Source: Firmicutes bacterium UBA3738
GTDB taxonomy: Bacteria; Bacillota; Clostridia; Peptostreptococcales; Anaerovoracaceae
DNA length: 27,197 bases
Assembly: GCA_002372505.1 (NCBI GenBank)
Contig: DFGY01000031.1
Span: forward strand, 1 to 27,197
Direction of reading: 5' to 3'
In this document: positions 1 through 6,649 of the stretch, piece after piece
How positions within the stretch are numbered: the stretch's first letter is position 1
How the letters are laid out: each line of letters opens with the position of its first letter
The notes under the pieces: model-generated
Database searches by the model: none
The model's input: only the letters and a program-made list of their open reading frames with translations
What the model was told of the DNA's origin: nothing
Position numbers and translations under genes: made by a program

Positions 1-1689
1 ATGAACCAGATGTCCGGCAGTCTTGAGAAAATAGCCGGTGGCAAAATGGAAGCCATCGTAAACAAGATGACGTCAAACAGACTCAGCGGACTGTTTCTGG
101 GAATAGTAATTACTGTGGCTATTCAAAGCTCTTCGGCTGTAACGGTCATGCTTGTAGGTCTTGTCAATTCAGGCATAATGCAAATCGGCAACACCGTAGG
201 CGTAATCATGGGTTCCAATATCGGGACGACGGTTACGGCATGGATAATGAGTTTGATTGGCGTATCCAGCGACAATGTAGTAGTGAGGATGTTCAAACCC
301 GAATCGTTCTCGCCGGTGATGGCTTTTATCGGCATTGTTCTCATAATGGTTGCAAAATCTACAAAGAAAAAAGACATTGGCAATATCCTTATTGGATTTG
401 CCATTTTAATGTACGGAATGATGCTCATGAGCGGCTCCGTAAGTCCTCTGGCGGATTCACCGAAGTTTTCCAGCATTCTTACAGCCTTTAACAATCCAAT
501 TCTGGGCATCCTGACGGGTCTCGTTGTAACGGCTGTAATTCAGAGCTCGGCTGCTTCGGTAGGTATGCTCCAGGCTCTGTCCATGACAGGTGGCATAACT
601 TACGGAATGGCCATTCCAATAATCATGGGTCAGAACATCGGTACATGCGCCACAGCGATTATTTCAAGTATAGGCGTCAGCCGCAACGCAAAGAGAGTAG
701 CCATAATCCATATATCATTTAACATTATTGGAACAGCAGTGTTCATGATTGTATTCTACGCACTGCACATGGTTATGGACTTCGCATTTGTTGAAAACAA
801 AATAAACCCTGTAGGTATAGCTGTATGCCACAGTATATTTAACATAGGAACCACGGCCCTGCTGCTGCCATTCTCAAACTTCCTTGTGAAGATTGCAGTC
901 AAGGCAGTAAAGGTAGAGCCTCAGCCCCAGATTGCATTCCTGGACGACAGACTTTTCGCAACTCCGTCTCTGGCAGTTTCGGAATGTAACAAGCTTTCAA
1001 ACGAGATGGCCGCCATCTCTGCTGACAGCGTTTATAAAGCAATGGATATTATTCATGTGTACGACCCGCAGGTAGACGCCTTTGTCGTTGACAAGGAAGG
1101 TGAAGTGGATATTTACGAAGATCACCTTGGAGACTATCTGCTGCGCCTGTCGGGAAGTGAAATATCCGAAAACGATAACAAGCAGATAAACAAAATGCTA
1201 CAGTGCATAGGCGACTTTGAGAGAATCAGTGACCATTCCCTGAACCTGGTTGAATCAGCCCGTGAGGTATCCGACAAAGGTATCCAGCTGTCGGATAAGG
1301 GCCTGTCAGAACTTAAGGTTCTTGAAAGTGCCATAAAGGAAATACTTGAAATCACAGTTGAGTCATACGCAAATAACGATGTGCCTTTGGCTGAAAAGGT
1401 CGAGCCTCTTGAAGAAGTAATAGATATTATTACAGAGACTATGAAGGCCAATCATATTGAACGTCTTAAGAAGGGTGAATGCACTATCGTAAACGGATTC
1501 GTGCTGGCGGATATGCTTAATAACTACGAAAGAATATCCGACCACTGCTCTAACGTTGCGGTTTCCGTACTGGAAATGAATGCGGAAGAAAACATCGACC
1601 CCCACGAGTATCTTGGTAAAATCAGAACCATGGACGATCCCAGATTCCGCGAGACATTCAGAATGTACGAGAAAAAGTTCGCACTTTAG
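1..1689 (+). CDS. Na+/phosphate cotransporter-type membrane protein with C-terminal PhoU-like domain (5' end probably missing)
   Basis: This is a NptA/YjbB-type Na/Pi cotransporter II family protein, expected to move phosphate (or another anion) across the cytoplasmic membrane. Two repeated halves each carry the family's glutamine-serine signature: QSSSAVTV near residue 43 and QSSAASVG near residue 181. Each is followed by a glycine/asparagine-rich segment (GSNIGTT and GQNIGTC). Hydrophobic segments fill roughly residues 28-300. Residues ~340-550 are soluble and helical with PhoU-like patterns (two 'ERISDH' motifs). The reading frame opens at base 1 with an ATG, but relatives usually begin about 20 residues earlier with a hydrophobic 'GGLALFLYGM' stretch, so the true start is probably outside the window (family knowledge plus inference). 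The protein has 562 visible residues. Substrate specificity cannot be read from the sequence. Confidence 0.88.
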   Translation: MNQMSGSLEKIAGGKMEAIVNKMTSNRLSGLFLGIVITVAIQSSSAVTVMLVGLVNSGIMQIGNTVGVIMGSNIGTTVTAWIMSLIGVSSDNVVVRMFKPESFSPVMAFIGIVLIMVAKSTKKKDIGNILIGFAILMYGMMLMSGSVSPLADSPKFSSILTAFNNPILGILTGLVVTAVIQSSAASVGMLQALSMTGGITYGMAIPIIMGQNIGTCATAIISSIGVSRNAKRVAIIHISFNIIGTAVFMIVFYALHMVMDFAFVENKINPVGIAVCHSIFNIGTTALLLPFSNFLVKIAVKAVKVEPQPQIAFLDDRLFATPSLAVSECNKLSNEMAAISADSVYKAMDIIHVYDPQVDAFVVDKEGEVDIYEDHLGDYLLRLSGSEISENDNKQINKMLQCIGDFERISDHSLNLVESAREVSDKGIQLSDKGLSELKVLESAIKEILEITVESYANNDVPLAEKVEPLEEVIDIITETMKANHIERLKKGECTIVNGFVLADMLNNYERISDHCSNVAVSVLEMNAEENIDPHEYLGKIRTMDDPRFRETFRMYEKKFAL

Positions 1690-1739
1690 ATATTGGCTTA
1701 GCATTGGGGATGAAGCATTTCGCAGAAAGGAGTGTTTTC

Positions 1740-2216
1740 ATGTATAACTATATTAAGTACAAGTCTCCAATAGGGAATATTATCGTGGCAGAAGAAGATG
1801 GCAAGCTAATTGCTCTGGTGTTTAACAATCAGAAATACGAGAAAAAACATCTGGCAGGGGAAGGCACTGAGAAGGAAACTCCCGTGCTGAAAAAGGCCAG
1901 GAACTGGCTTGACAAATTCTTTGCCGGCAAGAATCCCGACGTGTCCAAGCTGCCTCTTAATCCGGCAGGTACCGACTTCCAGAAGAAAGTATGGAAGCAG
2001 CTTGAGAAGATTCCTTACGGCAAGACCGTTACATATGGGGACATTGCAAAGAAGATAAAATCAACCCCCAGAGCTGTAGGCTCCGCAGTTGGGCGCAACC
2101 CCATTTCCATAATTGTTCCGTGCCACAGAGTTATCGGTGCAGATGGTTCCCTGACAGGATATGCCGGCGGAGTGCCCAAAAAGAAAAAGCTGCTCAAACT
2201 TGAAGCTATCGATTAA
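1740..2216 (+). CDS. ogt: Methylated-DNA--protein-cysteine methyltransferase (Ogt/MGMT)
   Basis: This is a suicide DNA-repair enzyme that transfers the alkyl group from O6-alkylguanine (or O4-alkylthymine) to its own cysteine. The 158-residue protein ends in the classic methyltransferase/DNA-binding domain. It shows PYGKTVTYGDIA, an arginine-finger region (PRAVGSAVGRNP), the active site IVPCHRV with Cys128, and GYAGG. I start at the ATG at 1740 because AGAAAGGAG (1724-1732) sits 7 nt upstream. A TTG 12 codons earlier has no ribosome binding site and would add residues that match nothing in the family. It lies 50 bp after the cotransporter gene on the same strand. No clear promoter is seen between them, so co-transcription is possible. 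Confidence 0.93.
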   Translation: MYNYIKYKSPIGNIIVAEEDGKLIALVFNNQKYEKKHLAGEGTEKETPVLKKARNWLDKFFAGKNPDVSKLPLNPAGTDFQKKVWKQLEKIPYGKTVTYGDIAKKIKSTPRAVGSAVGRNPISIIVPCHRVIGADGSLTGYAGGVPKKKKLLKLEAID

Positions 2217-2250
2217 CGTACATAATTTCATTGTAAAAAAAACATAATTT

Positions 2251-2256
2251 TATAAT
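2251..2256 (+). promoter_or_regulatory. Possible -10 box of the PepSY gene promoter
   Basis: A perfect TATAAT lies in an AT-rich spacer 78 bp before the PepSY start codon. The candidate -35 at 17-18 bp upstream (TCATTG/TTCATT, 2227-2233) is poor. If used, transcription would start near 2263 and the leader would contain the hairpin at 2272-2316. Confidence 0.35.
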
Positions 2257-2271
2257 CAGACGTTAATAATT

Positions 2272-2316
2272 AAGTCGTATCATGACCTTGAAGGGAAGTG
2301 GTACGGCTTTTATTAT
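2272..2316 (+). terminator. Stem-loop with U-rich tail between ogt and the PepSY gene (terminator or leader attenuator)
   Basis: AAGTCGTATCA (2272-2282) pairs with TGGTACGGCTT (2299-2309) over 11 consecutive positions if two G-U pairs are allowed. The loop is 16 nt and TTTATTAT follows. The two wobble positions mean the pairing works in the plus-strand RNA. It may simply terminate the ogt transcript. However, it lies downstream of a TATAAT box and ends 4 nt before the ribosome binding site of the next gene, so a leader-attenuation role is possible. Confidence 0.6.
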
Positions 2317-2333
2317 ACGGGAGGTGAAAGCTT

Positions 2334-3023
2334 ATGAAGAATAATTCAGCAGGCCTGTCAACGTGGTCTAAAATCTGCCTGGCACTAATAATCGTACTGG
2401 CAGCAGTAATAGTAAGTGTAGGTATTAATGCACTTGCCAGCAATGGCAAGGATGTGCAAAGTGTGAGTAAAAAAGTAGTTTACATCGGCCTGGATAAGGC
2501 AAAGTCTATAGCTCTTGCGGATATAGGCAAAACTGAAGCCGAAGTAGATTACATTAAAGGGCACTTCGATATGGACGATGGCGTTCCCAACTACGATATT
2601 GAAATCGTTGTGGATGGAAAGGAATATGATTACGAAATAAAGGCAAATAACGGCAATATAATCGGAAAGTCATCGGAAAGGGCAGAAAGAGCTTATCAAA
2701 AGAACAATAGTAAGAAGAGCAGCAGTAGCTCGAGTAATAATAGTTCCTCAAATAACAATTCAACAGGTAGCAATACTTCAAGCAATAATTCCGGCACTTC
2801 AGCAAGTGTAAATAACTCGAGCAGCAGCTCATCCAGTAGCAAGAGCTATCAGAACACATATTACGATTATTATGATGATGATGATGACTACGACGACCGT
2901 TATGATAATGATTATGATGATCGCTACGATGATAATGACGACGACGACCGCTACGATGACGACCGCTACGATAATGACGATGACAGATACGACGATAATG
3001 ATGGGGATGATGACGACGATTAA
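2334..3023 (+). CDS. Membrane-anchored or secreted PepSY-domain protein with Ser/Asn linker and Asp/Tyr/Arg-rich acidic tail
   Basis: This 229-aa protein has four visible parts. Residues ~13-35 are a hydrophobic export/anchor segment after a short N-terminus, with a possible signal-peptidase site after 'NALA'. Residues ~50-112 match the PepSY pattern: 'IGLDKAKSIALADIG', then 'VPNYDIEIVVDGKEYDYEI' and 'NGNIIG'. Residues ~120-175 are a Ser/Asn/Thr low-complexity linker. Residues 176-229 are a tail with 33 Asp of 54 residues and five RYD motifs. PepSY domains are extracytoplasmic and often considered peptidase-inhibitory (family knowledge). The tail could bind divalent cations or basic wall polymers (inference only). 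The start is set by GGGAGGTGA at 2319-2327 before the ATG. Downstream is a good terminator, so it seems to be a single-gene unit. Confidence 0.85.
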   Translation: MKNNSAGLSTWSKICLALIIVLAAVIVSVGINALASNGKDVQSVSKKVVYIGLDKAKSIALADIGKTEAEVDYIKGHFDMDDGVPNYDIEIVVDGKEYDYEIKANNGNIIGKSSERAERAYQKNNSKKSSSSSSNNSSSNNNSTGSNTSSNNSGTSASVNNSSSSSSSSKSYQNTYYDYYDDDDDYDDRYDNDYDDRYDDNDDDDRYDDDRYDNDDDRYDDNDGDDDDD

Positions 3024-3068
3024 TATATAATTTCTATATATTATTACTTCTACAAGGACCAGAGAAGG

Positions 3069-3114
3069 AAGTAAATAGCAGCTGCAATAAGGCAGGTGCT
3101 ATTTACTTTTGGTT
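3069..3114 (+). terminator. Rho-independent terminator after the PepSY gene
   Basis: AAGTAAATAGCA (3069-3080) and TGCTATTTACTT (3097-3108) form a perfect 12-bp stem with a 16-nt loop. TTGGTTTTATT follows. It lies 45 bp after the stop codon. Confidence 0.8.
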
Positions 3115-3163
3115 TTATTGTATTCTGAGGTGTCAAGCTACGTTCCATGCCACCAAAAAAGTG

Positions 3164-3192
3164 TATACAAATATTGCTTTAGGTTGTATCAT
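3164..3192 (+). promoter_or_regulatory. Possible promoter of the 56-aa miniprotein / FAD protein unit
   Basis: TATACA (3164-3169), a 17-bp spacer and TATCAT (3187-3192) lie 31 bp before the miniprotein start and after a terminator. The -35 match is moderate. Confidence 0.4.
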
Positions 3193-3222
3193 GATAGGAG
3201 TGGTTGTTAGAAAGGAAGTACA

Positions 3223-3393
3223 ATGTTTAGAGATCCCAATAGCATTTTTAATATAGTTATAAGCTTTGTGGTGGCTGCCATACTTATAGGCCTTGGTATA
3301 TACAGGCATTATGACATGATATCCATGACTTTTGGCGGCTTTGTGCTGGTGGCGGGATTATCTCTGCTGGCCAGACGAAATAGAAGAAGGTAA
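3223..3393 (+). CDS. 56-aa basic-tailed membrane miniprotein
   Basis: This small gene has a clear ribosome binding site (AGAAAGGAAG, 3210-3219) just before its ATG. The product starts MFRDPNSIFN. It has two hydrophobic segments at about residues 8-26 and 35-49, separated by a short polar turn (RHYDM), and ends in a very basic tail (ARRNRRR). That arrangement predicts a two-pass hairpin membrane protein with a cytoplasmic basic end. Its stop (3391-3393) directly abuts the ribosome binding site of the FAD protein 20 bp downstream, so the two are probably co-expressed. I recognise no family. The ribosome binding site, clean membrane pattern and gene-like spacing argue that it is real. Confidence 0.65.
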   Translation: MFRDPNSIFNIVISFVVAAILIGLGIYRHYDMISMTFGGFVLVAGLSLLARRNRRR

Positions 3394-3412
3394 GGAAAGG
3401 AAACAGCTAGTT

Positions 3413-4783
3413 ATGAAATACGACGTAATGATTATAGGCGCCGGCCCGGGCGGCATTTTTTCTGCTTATGAGATGACTAAGCTTGACAGTTCTCTTAAGA
3501 TAGCTGTCTTTGAGGCCGGAAAAGTGCTTGAGGAAAGAAAGTGCCCCATAGATGGCAAGAATATTAAGTCATGCATTGGATGTGAAACCTGTGCAATCAT
3601 GCGAGGCTTCGGAGGTGCTGGCGCATTTTCCGATGGCAAATATAATATCACCAACGATTTCGGGGGAACTCTCCACGAGTACATAGGCTGGGACAAGGCC
3701 TTTGAGCTTATGGAATATGTAGATGACATAAACTGCAGCCACGGAGGCGGCGGTACGAAAATGTATTCCACAGCGGATAGCCCTTTGAAAAAGCAATGCA
3801 TGCAGAACAAGCTTAAGCTGCTGGATGCTTCGGTGCGCCACCTTGGAACGGATATTAACTACATCGTTTTAGGAAATCTGTACGATGAGCTTAAAGATAA
3901 GGTGGACTTTTTCTTCAATACTACAATAAACAAAATTGAAAGACTTGACGAAGGTTACAGACTCTGGTCGGACAATGACAACTATGAAGGTTCAAAGTGT
4001 ATCATTTCCGTCGGCAGAAGCGGCAGCAAATGGATGGAATCCGTCTGCGAAGAACTTGATATTCCAACCAGATCAAACAGAGTTGACCTTGGCGTAAGAG
4101 TTGAGCTGCCTGCCGTGATATTCGAAGACATTACCGATGAGCTCTACGAAGGGAAAATAGTTTACAGGACTGAAAAGTTCGAAGATAAAGTCAGGACATT
4201 TTGCATGAATCCTCACGGCATAGTTGTAACGGAAAACACTAACGGCATTGTTACAGTTAACGGCCACAGCTTTGAAGACGAAGGCAAGAAGACCGAGAAT
4301 ACAAACTTCGCACTACTCGTGGCGAAGCATTTCTCTGAGCCATTTAAAGACAGTAACGAATACGGCGAGAGTATTGCCAGACTTTCAAACATGCTGGGCG
4401 GTGGCGTAATCGTCCAGAGATTCGGCGACCTTGAGAGAGGCCGCAGAAGTGTGCAGAAGAGAATTGACGAAGGGAATATTCGTCCGACTCTCCAGGCCAC
4501 ACCGGGAGACCTGAGTCTGGTGCTTCCAAAGCGCCTCATGGATGGAATAATAGAAATGATTTACGCCCTGGACAAGATTGCACCGGGAGTGGCAAATGAC
4601 GATACGCTGCTATATGGTGTCGAAGTCAAATTCTACAACATGGACGTTAAGCTGGACAATAATCTGATGACCCCCTATGAAGGTCTTTACGTCATAGGCG
4701 ACGGCAGTGGCGTTACGCATTCATTGTCTCATGCATCTGCCAGTGGAGTCTATGTTGCAAGACACATTGCCGGACAGGAATAA
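3413..4783 (+). CDS. NAD(P)/FAD-dependent dehydrogenase (COG2509-like)
   Basis: This 456-aa flavoprotein has an N-terminal dinucleotide-binding fold (IIGAGPGG, residues 7-14). A cysteine cluster (Cys44, 54, 57, 60) leads into FGGAGAFSDGK, and the C-terminal FAD-binding signature is 'YVIGDGSGVTHSLSHASASG'. This layout fits the uncharacterised FAD-dependent dehydrogenases of COG2509, found in many Clostridia; their substrate is unknown to me. The CxxCxxC spacing could reflect a redox or metal site, which is inference. I start at the ATG at 3413 with TAAGGAAAGG upstream. The frame stays open further 5', but only by running through the miniprotein gene. The iron-alcohol dehydrogenase gene follows 20 bp downstream, so they likely share a transcript. 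Confidence 0.87.
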   Translation: MKYDVMIIGAGPGGIFSAYEMTKLDSSLKIAVFEAGKVLEERKCPIDGKNIKSCIGCETCAIMRGFGGAGAFSDGKYNITNDFGGTLHEYIGWDKAFELMEYVDDINCSHGGGGTKMYSTADSPLKKQCMQNKLKLLDASVRHLGTDINYIVLGNLYDELKDKVDFFFNTTINKIERLDEGYRLWSDNDNYEGSKCIISVGRSGSKWMESVCEELDIPTRSNRVDLGVRVELPAVIFEDITDELYEGKIVYRTEKFEDKVRTFCMNPHGIVVTENTNGIVTVNGHSFEDEGKKTENTNFALLVAKHFSEPFKDSNEYGESIARLSNMLGGGVIVQRFGDLERGRRSVQKRIDEGNIRPTLQATPGDLSLVLPKRLMDGIIEMIYALDKIAPGVANDDTLLYGVEVKFYNMDVKLDNNLMTPYEGLYVIGDGSGVTHSLSHASASGVYVARHIAGQE

Positions 4784-4803
4784 AAAGAGGGAGAGAAGGA
4801 TTT

Positions 4804-6003
4804 ATGAATAAGATAAAGAAAGTGTATTGCAGAGGATTTCAGGGGGCATTCTTTGTTGCTATGCCCGTACTGCCTTACAAAGATCCGACTATAATAGATT
4901 CACTCGGAGACGTTCCTGAAATACTGGACGAACAGAAGTATAAAAAGCCTTTTGTCGTAACGGACAGCAACCTTTCAAAACTGGGGGCTTCAAAAAATCT
5001 GACCGATGTGCTTGATGCAGCGGATGTAGATTATGTTTTCTTTGATAAGGCTTTTCCGAATCCTACAACGAGGCTGGTGGAAGAAGCGTATCAGCTGTAT
5101 AAAAGAGAAGGTTGTGACAGCCTCATTTCATATGGAGGCGGATCGCCTATGGACGTTGCCAAGGCTGTTGGAATCAGGGTCATTCATCCTAAAGTACCTT
5201 TAACGAAAATGGCGGGCATCGTGAAGGTTCTAAAAAAGCTTCCGCCTATAATAGCCATTCCAACCACTGCCGGTACAGGCAGCGAGACATCGGTTACGAC
5301 GATTCTGGTTGACTCTGAGACGAGACATAAGTTCGGCATCAGTGACTTCCCGCTAATTCCAAAGTACGCGGTTTTGGACCCGGTAACAATCCACCAACTT
5401 CCAAGGGGTTTAGGCGCATCCACGGGACTGGATGCCCTGGTTCATGCTTTGGAGGCATACATAAACAGGTCACACACAAAGGAATCGAGAAACTACTGCG
5501 AGTTGGCAACTAAGTGGATATTCGAGAATCTGGATGCCAGTGTTGACCATGAGAGCCCGGAGGCGGAAAGAATGATGCTCCTCGCATCACATTATGCGGG
5601 CAGGGCACTCTCCAGATCCTACGTAGGATATATACACGCCATTTCCCACAGTCTCAGCGGCAAGTACGACCTGCCTCATGGCTGGACAAACGCTGTACTT
5701 ACTCCAATAGTTCTTAGAAGATACGGAAGCATTGTCCATAAGAAACTGGCAAAGCTCGCCCTTTGCGCCGGCCTGGGCAAGGTTGATGAAACAGATGCAG
5801 AGCTGGCGGAAAAATTCATTTCAGCCTTCGAGGAAAAGAACCGCAAGTATGGTATCCCCGACCACATAGATGCAATCAAAGAAGAAGATATTCCTGAAAT
5901 GGCGGCTTATGCAGCCAAAGAAGCCAATCCGGTCTATCCGGTCCCTATTCTTTGGAACGCAAAAGAGCTTGAGCCTATCTACAGACAGGTTATGGGCAGA
6001 TAA
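4804..6003 (+). CDS. Iron-containing (group III) alcohol dehydrogenase
   Basis: This is an NAD(P)-dependent oxidoreductase acting on a primary alcohol/aldehyde pair; 399 aa, typical for the family. The nucleotide site is GGGSPMDVAK and the second motif is TTAGTGSETS. The four metal ligands align with E. coli FucO as Asp210, His214 (in GLDALVHALEAY), His278 and His292 (GYIHAISHSL...LPHG). His282 matches the catalytic-region histidine. The ribosome binding site GAGAGAAGGA precedes the ATG, 20 bp after the FAD protein. The true substrate cannot be told. Because 4-hydroxybutyrate dehydrogenases belong to this family and abfD lies 5 kb away, succinate semialdehyde/4-hydroxybutyrate is one possible pair; ethanol, butanol or a diol are others. 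Confidence 0.9.
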   Translation: MNKIKKVYCRGFQGAFFVAMPVLPYKDPTIIDSLGDVPEILDEQKYKKPFVVTDSNLSKLGASKNLTDVLDAADVDYVFFDKAFPNPTTRLVEEAYQLYKREGCDSLISYGGGSPMDVAKAVGIRVIHPKVPLTKMAGIVKVLKKLPPIIAIPTTAGTGSETSVTTILVDSETRHKFGISDFPLIPKYAVLDPVTIHQLPRGLGASTGLDALVHALEAYINRSHTKESRNYCELATKWIFENLDASVDHESPEAERMMLLASHYAGRALSRSYVGYIHAISHSLSGKYDLPHGWTNAVLTPIVLRRYGSIVHKKLAKLALCAGLGKVDETDAELAEKFISAFEEKNRKYGIPDHIDAIKEEDIPEMAAYAAKEANPVYPVPILWNAKELEPIYRQVMGR

Positions 6004-6019
6004 GGCGTAAATAAAAAAG

Positions 6020-6050
6020 TTCGCAAAACCACTTCAAAATGTACTATAAT
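6020..6050 (+). promoter_or_regulatory. Promoter for the small-ORF/CDF unit
   Basis: TTCGCA (6020-6025), a 19-bp gap and TGTAC-TATAAT (6040-6050). The -10 is perfect and preceded by a TGT element like other promoters in the window. The -35 is weak and spaced long. Confidence 0.5.
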
Positions 6051-6067
6051 GTCTGGAGTGGATTTTT
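6029..6067 (+). terminator. Stem-loop with T-run that encloses a -10 box
   Basis: CCACTTC (6029-6035) pairs with GGAGTGG (6055-6061), seven pairs including one G-U, and is followed by ATTTTT. It can end the alcohol dehydrogenase transcript. The 19-nt loop contains TATAAT, so as DNA the same inverted repeat flanks the next promoter's -10 and could be an operator. Confidence 0.5.
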
Positions 6068-6104
6068 AATTGAAGGAAGGGTTAAAAAAAGGAAGGGTTA
6101 GTTT

Positions 6105-6392
6105 ATGAACAAGATAGAAAACCCTTATTACAACAGATTGTTGATGATGTTATTTATGCTGACGGCGATTATACCTATTCTCCTCGTCAGATGGATATCC
6201 ATTAAGCTTATAGGGAGTCTCTTGGTTTACTGGATTGTGGACATTATATTCTTTATCATCATCATTGCGGTGTGGTACAGGCTGGCATATATGATCCCCG
6301 GAGTGAAGGCAAAGGCATACACCTGGGTGGAGCAGGGTACTACCATGCTTCAGGTCAAAGAAAATGAAATATATGCCTTTAAACGACATTGA
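6105..6392 (+). CDS. Small two-pass membrane protein, unknown function
   Basis: This is a 95-aa protein. Residues ~11-29 (LLMMLFMLTAIIPILLV) and ~36-59 (a run rich in Ile/Val/Phe) are strongly hydrophobic and separated by a short RWISIKL turn. The rest (residues ~62-95) is polar and ends KENEIYAFKRH. The ribosome binding site region contains the direct repeat GGAAGGGTTA twice before the ATG. The 3' end overlaps the next ORF by 29 bp in another frame. No family was recognised. It could be the membrane half of a protein whose soluble half is the next ORF (see findings). Confidence 0.65.
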   Translation: MNKIENPYYNRLLMMLFMLTAIIPILLVRWISIKLIGSLLVYWIVDIIFFIIIIAVWYRLAYMIPGVKAKAYTWVEQGTTMLQVKENEIYAFKRH

Positions 6393-6648
6393 AGAAATAT
6401 TTCTAAGCGAGCCTTCTTCCATAATGAACAAACTGGGCAGCAAGAGCACTCTTCTGGAAATAAGAAACGGTGGAAAGAAGATAGTCCTTCTTTCGCCGCC
6501 TGAAAGTGTGGATATAGATATAACAGAGACAATTCTATATAATTTTTTCCTGCATCTTCTGGGCAAGAATCCTCAGCTGGTGCCGGAAAAGACACTGAGA
6601 GGCGAGGAAATACCATTCTGGTACAAAGCGCCAAAAGAGAGAAAGTAA
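6364..6648 (+). CDS. Small soluble ORF overlapping the membrane protein; possible bacterial PH-like fragment
   Basis: This is a 94-aa ORF starting inside the previous gene in the +1 frame (M at 6364, alternative M at 6373) with only a weak AAAGAAA upstream, so translation probably depends on coupling. 'YMPLNDIEEIFLSEP', 'STLLEIRNGGKKIVLLSPPES' and a following amphipathic helix resemble the strand order and C-terminal helix of bacterial pleckstrin-homology-like domains. This is a weak visual impression, not a confirmed match. The stop codon is one base before the ATG of the CDF transporter. Either this is a genuine overlapping gene, or both ORFs derive from one protein split by a frameshift. 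Confidence 0.5.
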   Translation: MKYMPLNDIEEIFLSEPSSIMNKLGSKSTLLEIRNGGKKIVLLSPPESVDIDITETILYNFFLHLLGKNPQLVPEKTLRGEEIPFWYKAPKERK

Positions 6649-6649
6649 A

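Noticed and set aside
2288..2316. TTGAAG-17-TATTAT promoter immediately before the PepSY gene
   Set aside because: It has the right spacing, but transcription would begin inside the ribosome binding site, and the bases are part of the hairpin. The upstream TATAAT is more plausible.
3332..3412. Upstream extension of the FAD protein frame to 3332
   Set aside because: It would run through the 56-aa miniprotein gene and add residues before the normal GxGxxG start. The ATG at 3413 has a ribosome binding site.
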